The notes beneath the pieces are model-generated. The model saw nothing but the letters and a program-made list of their open reading frames with translations. It was not told where the DNA came from and ran no database searches. A DNA stretch of 64,000 bases. Source: Collimonas fungivorans. Its GTDB lineage: Bacteria > Pseudomonadota > Gammaproteobacteria > Burkholderiales > Burkholderiaceae_D. The position numbers and the translations under genes were made by a program. The stretch is taken from contig NZ_CP013232.1 in assembly GCF_001584145.1 (NCBI RefSeq), positions 2,294,001 to 2,358,000 on the forward strand. Reading direction: 5' to 3'. Of this stretch, positions 18,342 to 29,500 are shown piece by piece (within the stretch, counting starts at the first letter, position 1; each line of letters begins with the position of its first letter).

Positions 18342-18639
18342 GTGGAGCCGCTTGGAGCTAGGGCACGGGGGTATGTGGGGCTCATCACCAAGGCGCGGGC
18401 CGGGTTTGATGAAAAACTCGCAATGGCGATTGGCTCATTCGAAGAAACATGAGTCCGCAAGCGGAGAAAAATTGTAGTGATCCTAGGGAAAATATATCCA
18501 TGTGGAAATGTTTCGATGCTATTCAGCAACAGTTTGTCAATGATTGAAAATTCTGCATCTTTTTGAAAAATTTCTTTAGGAAAACACAACACTGTTTTGT
18601 AAAATCGTGCCTCAGGGAAAATAAAAAGAAGGCAACAAA
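18342..18639. other. Rearranged AT-rich region upstream of cdiB
   Basis: This region holds the breakpoint of the pirin remnant and then AT-rich DNA leading into cdiB. A plus-strand stretch ending at 18452 (frame reading GYVGLITKARAGFDEKLAMA) could be a remnant of another gene, but I do not recognise it. The cdiB promoter should lie between about 18460 and 18630. Confidence 0.45.
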
Positions 18640-20469
18640 ATGGGGAAGTACACCTTATCCAACCAAGGTGGTGGAAAAGTATCGGCGTTAGCAAGGGGAA
18701 CAGGAGTAAGTCTGGTACTGGCGACCGCTATGCACGGCAGCTTGGCTCAGACAATCCAGCCGCCCGACTTGGAAGAACTGCGCCGCCGTGACCCAAGTGT
18801 GCAGACACCGTCGAGCGAAGAACAACGGCGACGCAGTCAGGGCGAGTTGCAGGAACGCCAACGGCTGTTGCAAGCGCCTAACGTCAGCCTGGAAGACAAG
18901 GCCGCCGCGGAAGCGCTCGAGGGTTTGAGCCTGCCCAGCGAAACTCCTTGCTTCGCAATCCACCAGTTTGTCCTCGAAGTCCCGCCCCAGTTGTCGGCTG
19001 CCAGCCGCGCTGCCGGCGCGAGCGACTTGCCGTTCGATCATTTCCGCTTTGCCCAGGACTACTTACGAAAATACGATGGGGCCTGCGTTGGCAAAAGCGG
19101 CCTGAACCTGATCGTCAAGCGCCTGACCAGCCAGATTCTGGCGCGCGGCTACAGCACCACGCGCATCGGCATTCCCGGACAAGACATCGCGGGAGGTGTC
19201 TTGAAGCTGGTGCTGGTTCCTGGCGTGATCCGCACCATTCGTTTTTCCGACCCGAACCTCTACGGCACCTGGCGCAGCGCATTCCCAACCGGCCCCGGCG
19301 AGCTGCTCAACCTGCGCGACCTGGAGCAGGGGCTGGAGCAGATGAAGCGCATTCCCAGCCAGGATGTCGACATGCAGATCGTTCCCGGTGAAATACCGGG
19401 CGAGAGTGATGTGGTGATCGAGGTGAAGCGCAGCAAGCCGTGGAAATTTACCGGGACCCTTGACGACAGTGGTGCAAAAGGCACAGGGAAATTGCAGGCG
19501 GGATTGAATTTCGCTTTGGATAACCCTCTGGGTTTGAACGACATGTTCAACATTGGTCTCAGTACCGACGCTGATCGCAAAGCTGGCCAGCGCGGCACCA
19601 GTGGAAACAATGTGTATTACGCCATCCCTGCCGGTTACTGGAATTTTGCGGTTTCGGGCAGCACCTATGATTATCATCAAGAGGTCGCGGGAGCCAATCA
19701 GACCTTCGTTTCCAGCGGCAAGTCACGCAATCTGGAACTGAAGGTTACTCAGCTGTTCCAGCGGGACCAGGCGCAAAAGAACAGCTGGCAATTCAGGGTA
19801 GGCAAGCGCTGGAACCACGCCTACGTCGAGGATACAGAAATCGCGGTACAAGAACGCAATACCACGTTTGCCGAGCTGGCCTGGGTGCACACGCACTACA
19901 TTGGCAGCGCTCAACTCGATTTCACGTTTGCCAATAAATGGGGCGTCAATTGGTTCAACGGGCAGACCTATGCCAAGAATCTGCTGGGGCAGGAAGACTC
20001 GAGCACCAACAATCTGCATTACACCTTGCAGACCGTGGATGCCACCCTGAGCCTGCCATTCCATATCGCCAGCCAACCGTTGACCTATATCGGCACGTTC
20101 CGTGGACAGGCAACCCGTTCGCCGCTGTATCTGGCGGACCAGCTCAGCTTTGGCAACCGCTACACCGTGCGTGGCTTCGATGGCGAACTGACCCTGGCAG
20201 GCGAGCGCGGTTTTTATGTGCGCAATGAGCTGAACCTGCCGATCGCCAGCAGCGGCCAGTCGGCTTATCTCGGCCTGGACTATGGGCAGGTGTACGGCCC
20301 CAGCGTAGCAAACCTCCTCGGCAACAAACTCGCCGGCGCTACCGTTGGTTTGCGCGGCGGTTTGTTCGGCTTGTCTTACGACCTGTTTTCCAGCTGGGCA
20401 TTGGTCAAGCCGCAGGGTTTCAATACCGCGACGCCGGCAGTGGGTTTCAGTCTCTCGTATCAATATTAA
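18640..20469 (+). CDS. cdiB: CdiB-type two-partner secretion outer-membrane transporter (TpsB)
   Basis: This 609-residue Omp85/ShlB/FhaC-family pore exports the CdiA adhesin-toxin across the outer membrane. A signal peptide (residues 1 to about 36, ending GSLAQ) is followed by a charged linker helix rich in Arg, Glu and Gln (30-90) and by POTRA domains with CVGKSGLNLIVKRLTSQILA and GYSTTRIGIPGQDIAGG. A C-terminal beta-barrel then carries the conserved VRGFDGELTLAGERGFYVRN motif and ends in an aromatic-rich strand (SLSYQY). The ATG at 18640 follows AAGAAGGCAACAAA. cdiA begins 38 bp downstream, so the pair is an operon. The order cdiB-cdiA-cdiI is that of enterobacterial CDI loci rather than the Burkholderia bcpAIOB order. 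Confidence 0.93.
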   Translation: MGKYTLSNQGGGKVSALARGTGVSLVLATAMHGSLAQTIQPPDLEELRRRDPSVQTPSSEEQRRRSQGELQERQRLLQAPNVSLEDKAAAEALEGLSLPSETPCFAIHQFVLEVPPQLSAASRAAGASDLPFDHFRFAQDYLRKYDGACVGKSGLNLIVKRLTSQILARGYSTTRIGIPGQDIAGGVLKLVLVPGVIRTIRFSDPNLYGTWRSAFPTGPGELLNLRDLEQGLEQMKRIPSQDVDMQIVPGEIPGESDVVIEVKRSKPWKFTGTLDDSGAKGTGKLQAGLNFALDNPLGLNDMFNIGLSTDADRKAGQRGTSGNNVYYAIPAGYWNFAVSGSTYDYHQEVAGANQTFVSSGKSRNLELKVTQLFQRDQAQKNSWQFRVGKRWNHAYVEDTEIAVQERNTTFAELAWVHTHYIGSAQLDFTFANKWGVNWFNGQTYAKNLLGQEDSSTNNLHYTLQTVDATLSLPFHIASQPLTYIGTFRGQATRSPLYLADQLSFGNRYTVRGFDGELTLAGERGFYVRNELNLPIASSGQSAYLGLDYGQVYGPSVANLLGNKLAGATVGLRGGLFGLSYDLFSSWALVKPQGFNTATPAVGFSLSYQY

Positions 20470-20507
20470 TCGCCATATAAAAACTATTTCCCGGAATTGG
20501 AAGAACG

Positions 20508-23500
20508 ATGAACTCGCAAGCCTACCGCGTCATTTTTAGCAAACAACGTCATGCCTTGGTGGTGGTGGCTGAGAACGTTTCCAACCAAACAAAGGGGAGT
20601 GGCAGCCAGTCTGGCGGCATAGCAAGCTGGCCGTTGATGCGCCTGGTGCATTTAGCTGTTGCCGTTGCTGCCCTGTTTGGCGGCGTCACGGCGGTGAATG
20701 CGCAGATCGTCGCCGATCCGAATGCCGGCGGCCATCGTCCTGCTGTCGGGACCACGGCGAACGGTTTGCCGCTGGTGAATATCGTGGCGCCAAATTCTTC
20801 GGGCCTGAGCCACAATCAGTACAACCAGTTTTCGGTCGGCAGCCAAGGCGCGGTACTCAATAACTCGCCGACGATCAGTCAAACGCAGCAGGCAGGATAC
20901 GTTCAGGGCAATCCCAACCTGACCAATGGCAGCGCCAGGATCATCCTCAACGAAGTGACAGGCACGAGCCGTTCCCAGCTTAACGGTTATATCGAAGTGG
21001 CTGGACAGCGTGCACAAGTCATCGTTGCCAATCCGAACGGGATCTCCGTGGCAGGGGGCGGCTTCATCAACACCTCGCGCGGCGTCCTTACGACCGGTAC
21101 GCCGGTGCTGGGAAGCGACGGCAGCCTGAGTGGATTTCGCGTCACCGGCGGCGATATCCAGATCGGCAGCAGCGGACTCGGTGCCTCCAATACCGACCAG
21201 CTTGACCTGATTTCGAGAAGTGTTTCCGTGAACGGCCAGTTATGGGCCAATCAGCTGAACGTCGTCACCGGAACCAACCAGGTCAACTACAGCGATTTGG
21301 GCGTACAGCTCATCGCGGGCGACAACAACAAGCCGACGGTCAGTATCGATATTGCCCAGCTGGGCGGCATGTATGCCAACAAGATTCGCCTGATCGGCAC
21401 CGAAGCGGGTGTCGGCGTGGCCAGTCTAGGCAATGTGGCCGCGCAAGCCGGCGATGTGAATATCGACAGCCAAGGCAAAATCACCCTGAATGGCAAAACG
21501 AATGCCACTGGCGGTGTGACGATACACAGCGCGGACAGCGTGATCAATACCGGCACGGTGTATGGCCAGCAGGTAGTACAGCTTTCCGCCAACGGACAAA
21601 TTGCCAATAGCGGTACCGTTGCCGCACAAGGCGACCTGACGCTATTCTCGGGCAGCATCAATTCGACGGGCGTGCTGGGCGCGGGGGTCGATGCGAACGG
21701 CAACGCCTCGCAGGCTGGCAGCCTGAACCTGATCGCTGCTGGCGGCATCAGCGCAACCGGCCAGAACCTGGCTGGAGCAAATGTCGCAATGAATGGCGCG
21801 AGCCTGAACCTGGCGCATTCGCAAACCAGCGCCGCCGGCAATGTCGCCTTGACTGCGCGCGGCGGCGATATTGATCACACCGGCGGTAACTTGCAGGCTG
21901 CAGGCGCTGCGTTAAATGCCACAGGTGCGGTGAGCAATGATCAAGGCCAAATCAATGTGTCGCAGTTGACCAGCAATTCGGCGGGGCTGTCGAACGTCGG
22001 CGGGAACATCACGCAATCCGGAGCCGGAAATACGGACATCACGACCACAGGCGCGCTCAACAACAGCACCGGCATCATCACCACCAACGGCCAGAACCTG
22101 GCAATCCGATCTGCCAGCCTTAACAATAACGGTGGTCAAATCAATCATGCCGGGGCGGGCGCGGCAACGATACAGAGCGGAGCAACGACGAACGCACAAG
22201 GCGTCATTGGAAGCAACGGGCAATTAATCCTGACGGCCGGCAGCCTGAATAATCAAGCGGGTCGCCTTGGCTCGGCGGGTACGGCCAACGTCCATGTGAC
22301 GGGCGATATTGGCAACGCACAGGGAACGATGCAATCCGGCGGGGCATTGACGGTTGCAGGAAACAATATCGACAATACGACAGGCACTATCTCGTCCTTG
22401 AATGCCGATGGCTTGGTGCTCACGGCCAGCGGCCAGCTCACGAATGCTGCCAACGGCGTCGTTGGCGGCAATGGCGATCTGAATCTGTCCGCAGGTTCCG
22501 TGTTCAACGGCGGCAAGATCACGGCCAGCAATAACTTGACGAGCGTGGTTGCCGGCGGCGTTGACAATAGCAACGGTCTCCTGGCGGCCGGCAAGAACCT
22601 GACTGCCAGCGCTGCGGCCATCAAGAATGCAAATGGCACTATCGACGCTTCCAATGTAACGTTGGCGGTGCCGCAGCTGGACAACAGCAACGGAAAAATC
22701 TCAAGCAATCAGTTAACCATCCGTAGCGCCAACCTGACCAACCAGCACGGTCAAATCAGCCAGTTCGGCAGCGACCTTATGACCATTGCTGTCGCCGGAG
22801 CGCTGGATAACAGCAATGGCGGTCTGTTGCAAATCAACGGCAGCGATCTGAATATTTCAACACAGTCGTTGGTCAATGACAGCGGTACGATCGCACATGC
22901 CGGCAGTGGGACATTCGCTATCAGCGATGCAGGGGGACTGTCCAACAAAAACGGCAATATCGCCACCAACGGCCAGCTGAACCTGGCTGCCGGCAGCCTG
23001 AATAATCAGGCAGGTCATATCACTTCGACCGGGCAAGCCAATATCCGCCTGACCGGCGATATTGGCAACGCACAAGGAACTATCCAGTCGGGGAAAGCAT
23101 TGACCGTTGCCGGGAATAATGTCGACAATGCGGCGGGAACCGTGACTTCGCTGAGTGCCGATGGCCTCACGCTGACCGCAAGCGGACAACTGACGAATGC
23201 GGCCAGCGGCATCATCGGCGGCAATGGGGACTTGAACCTCTCGGCAGGTTCGGTCGTTAACGGTGGCAAGATAACCGCCAGCAATAATTTGATCAGCGCA
23301 GTTGCCAGCAGCTTCGATAACAGCAACGGCCTTCTGGCCGCCGGCAAGAATTTAACTGCCAGCGCCATCTCCACCAAAAACGCAAACGGTACTATCGACG
23401 CTGCCAACGTTGCTTTGACCATTCCACAACTGGACAACAGCAGCGGCAAGATCACCGGTGACCAGTTAGCGATCCACAGCACCAATCTGATCAATCAGCA

Positions 23501-26500
23501 CGGTCAAATCAGTCAGTTCGGCAACAGTGCCACAAACATTGCTGTCGCTGGCGCGCTGGACAATAGCAGCGGCGGTCTGCTGCAAACCAATGGCAGCGAC
23601 CTGAACATTACGTCACAAGCGCTTGTAAACGACGGCGGCACAATTGCGCATTCCGGCGTTGGAGCACTGACCATCAATAACATAGGCGCGGTTTCCAACA
23701 AAAACGGCAACATCGGGACAAATGGTCAACTGAGTCTGACCGCCAACAGTTTGAATAACCAGGCTGGCAGCATCACTGCAAAAGGGCTGGAAAACATACG
23801 CGTCGCCGGCGACATTGCCAACGCGCTGGGAACAATACAAGCGGGCGGCGCATTAGCTGTCGCAGGAGCCAATGTCGATAATACGGCGGGAAATATCACG
23901 TCCCTGAACGCCGACGGCTTAACGCTCACGGCCAATGGCCAGCTCACCAATGCCAACGCCGGTACGATTGCCGGTAATGGCGATCTGGCGTTGACCGCCG
24001 CGAGTGCAGTTAATGGCGGCAAGATCACCGGCAAACGCAATGTCACGGCCACGGTGGCCAATAGTTTCGACAACAGCAACGGGAAACTGGCCGCCGGCAT
24101 TGCTGTGACGGTCAGCGCAGCTTCCTTTAAAAATGCTAATGGTGTTGTGGATGCCGCGGCGGTCGCACTGACTGTACCGCAACTGGACAACAGCAGCGGC
24201 AAGATCACAGCCGATCAGATCAGCATCGTCAGCACCAATCTTGTCAATCAACACGGTCAGATCATTCAGTACGGTACTGCCGCCACGACCATTGCGGTCG
24301 GCGGAACCCTGGATAATAGCAACGGCGGCCTGTTGCAGACCAATAGCGCTGATTTGTCGTTGACGCCGCTAGCCCTGAACAATACTGGCGGCACAATTGC
24401 GCTGTCCGGCAGCGGCGCCCTGACGATCAGCGTGGCTAACGGCGCAGGCAGTTTGTCGAATGCAGGCGGCAGCATCGGCGGCAACGGACAGACGACGGTA
24501 TCGGCTGCAAGCATCGCCAATCAGGGCGGTTCCGTATTTGCGCAAAACCAGCTGAATGTGACGGCGTCACAGGGCGGTGTCGATAACAGCGCTGGCGGCT
24601 ATATCGGTGGCAGCAGCCTGAATCTGAATGCCGCACACGGCCAGATCAACAACTCCTCGGGCAAGATCGAGGGAACCCAGCAGGCTGTCACGCTCAATGC
24701 GCAAAGCTTGAATAACGCCGGCGGCACAGTGCAGAGCATCGGCGCCGCGCCGCTGAACATCACCACTGCCCAAGCGATCAGTAATACGGTGGCCAATAGC
24801 GTCGGCGGTTTCATCGGCGGCAGCGGTACTGTCAACCTCAATGCGGGATCGTTCGACAATAGCGGCGGTACTGTCTACGGTAAAAACAATCTGGTCCTGC
24901 AATCGAACGGCGCGCTGACAAATAATTATGGTGTGATCCAGGGCGCGGCCAGTGTCACTGCAAGCGCTGCCGGTGCACTGAACAACGCGAATGGTCGCAT
25001 CGAGGCGAATGGCAGCTCGGCGACATTCACGGTTTCCGGTAGTGGCATTGACAATACGTCAGGACGCATCGCCAATACCGGGAACGGCCTGAGCCAGATC
25101 AACGGCGGCAGCCAGGTGGTCAATCGGCAGGGCACAATCGGTGGCAATGGCGAACTCGATATCAATGCAGGCAATCTCGACAACAGTCAGCAAGGGCAGG
25201 TGATTGCCGGAGGCAACCTGGTGCTCAATACCGGCGGTACGGTCAACAACAATGCCGGCAATCTGTACGCCGGGCAAAACGTGCAACTGAATCAAGGCGG
25301 CGCGGTGCTGACGAATGTCGGCGGCAGGATCGGCGCGGCGGGAAATACCATGTTGAATGTGGCCAGCCTCGATAATACCTTCGGCCTCGTCGGCAGCACC
25401 AGCGGTGCAGGCAGCGACATCGGCATTGCGGCCAGCAGCTTCAACAATAATTTAGGCACGGTGGCCAGCGGCCGCGACTTGTCGATCACTGCGCCGACCA
25501 TCGCCAACAACGGCAAAGTAGTGGCGGGACGGGATGCCACGATCAATCTGCAGGGCGACTACGCCAATACGGCGGGCAATCTCCTGACGGCCAATCGCAA
25601 CCTGACGCTGAACACTACCGGCAATCTGATCAATACCGGCACGCTGGCGGCGGTCGCCGGATTAACATTGAATGCCGCCAATGTGGATAACCAGTCTACC
25701 GGTCTCATCAATAGCAGCGCCACCACCATTCAGGCCAGCAACGCCATCACGAACACTGGCCGCATCTATGGCGACGATATAGCCCTTGGGGCGCAATCGT
25801 TGACTAATGACGTTGATGTCGGCAGCGGCCAGGCTGGAGCGATTGCTGCGCGCAATAGCATCAATGTTGGCGCTGCCAACGTTGTCAATCGCGAGCATGC
25901 CATCATCCAGAGCCTGGGCGACATGACTTTTGCAAGGACGCTTGACGCCAACCATAAGGCCGTCGGCACAGCGGACAGCATCACTAACAGTTCTGCCATC
26001 ATCGATGCCGGCGGCAATCTGGTGTTCCAGACCGTGCAATTGAACAATACCAATGCACACTTCGCGACCACGCAACAGGTCGATCCGACCCAGACCACGC
26101 ACGTCACGCAATATGCGACATGGGTTGAGCCAACCGTTTGGTACACGCCGGATCAAGTGACATGGAGCGACAGCGGCGACGGTGGGATTGTGCTGGTGGT
26201 GCCGGGCAATAACCGTTTTGAGAAATTCTACAAACAAGACTATACCCAGACTGTCTCGAAGACCGTGGTCACCAGCAGCGATCCGGGCAAGATCAGTTCG
26301 GGCGGCGGCATGGTCTTGTCGGGCAACATCACCAACGACAAGAGCACGATCATTGCAGGCGGCACCTTGTCTGGAACGACCGGCAATATCAACAATATTG
26401 GCGCGACAGGGACAACCGATACGGTCAGCCACATGACCGCCAATGAAAATTACTACCACTACGTCGACGGCCATCCTCATCAAAACCATTACAACTACGA

Positions 26501-29500
26501 TAATGGCGGCGCCGCCTATGATGTCGCGTTGCCTTCGACGCCGCTGGCATTGCAGGTATGGACCGTACAGCAGAACACTGCGCCGAATAGCGGCGCCAAC
26601 CCGGCTCTGGGGCAAGGTGTCGGGGCTATTGCCGTGCCGACCGTTGGCGGCTTGGCCTTGGGAGCCAATCAGGGCAGCCAGACCGTCACCGGTCCTGGCG
26701 GTTACGGCGTTACCGCCGCAGGCGGCACGGCTGGCAACGGCGCAGGTGCCGACGGCAATAATCAAGGTATTGCTGCGGCAGGCGGTACAGCAGGCGGCAG
26801 TGCAGGTGTCGGCGGCAGCAATCAAGGTGTTGCCGCAGCAGGCGGCACTGCCGGCGGTGGTACAAAAACCAGCGGCAACACCCAGACTGTCGGGAGCGCC
26901 CGCAATCCATTGCCTAACCTGGTACTGCCGAACAACCGCCTGTTCACGATCCAGGCCAACCCGGGCCAGCATTTCCTGGTTGCTACCGATCCCGCATTTA
27001 CCAACTACGGCAATTTCCTTTCCAGCGACTACATGCTGGGCCTGCTTGGCATCAGTCCGCAGAGCACCGAAAAACGTCTGGGCGACGGTTTCTACGAGCA
27101 AAAGCTGGTCAACGATCAGGTTGCACAACTGACCGGCAAACGTTTCCTGGGCGACTATGCCAGCAACGAAGAGGAATACAAATCCTTGATGGAGGCCGGG
27201 GTCGCCACGGCCAAGCAGTTCCAGCTTACCCCTGGCATTGCCTTGACCGCGGAGCAGATGGCCTCGCTGACCTCTGATATTGTCTGGATGGTGTCACAGG
27301 ACGTGACCTTGCCGGACGGCAGCCATGCCCAGGTGCTGGCGCCCGTCGTTTATCTGACACGCGCTGACGCCGGCGATATCGCACCGACCGGCGCGTTGAT
27401 TTCCGGTAAAGATATTGACCTGACCATCAACGGCACGCTCAAAAATGGCGGTACGCTTCAATCGTCCAACAACATGATTGTCCAGGCCACGGATATTGCC
27501 AATACCGGTAACATCCGCAGCACCGGTGCCGATGGCGCGGTTATCCTCGTGGCGCAGAACGACATCCTGAACAATGGCGGCAGCATTTCCGGCCACCGGG
27601 TTGGCATATTGGCCGGCCGCGATGTCACGATGAGCACCGATGCCGTATCGGCGACAGGCGCACAGGGCACGAACATCGCCCTGAGCCGCGTCGCCAGCGT
27701 CAACGCTGATCAACTGTCGGTACAGGCTGGCCGCGACATCAACCTGGTCGCAGCGGCGGTCAATACTACCGGCGATGCTGCATTGTCGGCCGGACGTGAT
27801 TTGAACCTGACGACGGTCAGCACGCAACGCAGTTATAACGTCACCTACAACAGCGATAACCATCTCTACGAGAACAAGACCCAGGTCAACGGCAGCGCGA
27901 TCAATGCCGGCGGCAACCTGGCCTTGATCGCAGGCCAGGACTTGAATGTGGCGGCGGCTACCGTTAATGCGGGTGCGCAACTGGCGGCCGTTGCGGGGCG
28001 TGATGTCAATATCGGTACTGCGCAACAAACCAGCAGCGTGGATCAGGCGATCTACACGACGTCGCATGGCATGCTGTCGTCGTCAAGCAGCCGATCGCAG
28101 ATGAATAGCGATACAACGGATGCCGTAGGCAGCAGTTTTACCGGCAAGAGTATAGCTATCCAGTCGGGCCGCGACACCAACGTACAAGGCAGTCAGGTGA
28201 TTGCTAAGGATGATCTGAGCATGAATGCCGGGCGTGACCTGAATATCGTCAGCGCCCAGCAGACCAGTAAGGACAGCTTCTCCGCAGAAGAAAAGAAATC
28301 CGGTTTCTCAGGCAGTTTCCTGACCGGCGTCAGCGTCGGCAAGAATGCCCAGGATCAGCATCAGAATGGCACTAGCGTCAACCAGATCGGTAGCGATATC
28401 AGTGGTGGCAACGTATATACCAGCAGCGGACGTGACACCACGATCACTGCCAGCGCCGTGACTGCCGACAACAACATCGCTATCAATGCCGGACGTGATG
28501 TCAACGTTCTTGCTGCGGCTAATACACAAACCTCGCAGAACGATGGTCACAGTAGCGGCACCAGCATTGGTGTGATGGGCGGCGCCAATTTCCGCTTCAC
28601 GAATTACAGCAACACCAGCGCGGAACAGAACGGTAGCGGCAATAGTGCTACGCAAAGCACCAGCTTGATCTCGGCCAATGGCGGTAATCTGAGCATGCAG
28701 GCCGGATTGGATAAGCAATACAAGGGTACTGGCCAGGGGAACGTGACTACCCAGGGAGCAGAATTGCTCGCCAAAAATCAAATGAGCATCGGCGGTAATG
28801 CGGTCGACCTGCAGGCGATCCAGGACAGTAGCAGCAGTCAATTCCACGCCGAGACCCACAGTGTGACCTTGGGCAGCAGTCTAACGGGCGCTATCGGCGG
28901 CGCGCTCACCAAGATCGGCGACATGGCCACCGAAAGCCAGAACACCAGCAATGACCGTCTGAAGGGGGCACTGGCTCTCAAGGCCGGTTACGACGCCTAT
29001 AAGCTCGCCAGCGGCGCGTCTGCGACCGTTTCTTCCGCAGAAGCGACGGATCCCAATCCGAGTAGCAGTGGTGGTGGCATCGGTATTAGTGTGAATCTCG
29101 GCACCAGCCAAAGCAGACAGGATAGCAAGAACAACGCAACCCAGGCACGCGGCACCACTGCGCAAGCTAGTACTATCGCCATTACCAGCCGGGAAGGCGA
29201 TATCAGCATGGAAGGCGCCAAACTGCAGGCGCAGGACATTAGTCTCGACGCTGCCAAAAACATCAATCTGAGCGCCGCCAAAAGCACTGCGGACCTGCAA
29301 TCTTCCAACAGCGGCAGCAGCGCCGGTATTGGCGCTACGCTTGGCTCTAACGGTCAGCAGACTGGTTTGAGTTTCCAAATTGGTGCATCAGTTTCCAAGG
29401 GCCACGCCAACGGCACTGAGACCACGTACGACAACACCCAGATTAGCGCCACGAACCAGCTCAGCGTCAAGAGCGGCGGCGATCTCAACATGAAGGGTGC

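Noticed and set aside
18075..18452. 125-codon plus-strand open frame at the island edge
   Set aside because: Its first two thirds are antisense to the pirin remnant. The last part may be a remnant of another gene but could not be identified.
26706..26885. 60-bp repeats as a possible CRISPR array
   Set aside because: The units are continuous in-frame codons with no spacers; they are a coding tandem repeat.
25662..27128. 488-codon minus-strand open frame within cdiA
   Set aside because: It is antisense to the repetitive cdiA sequence, has no family motif, and its composition is explained by the repeats.
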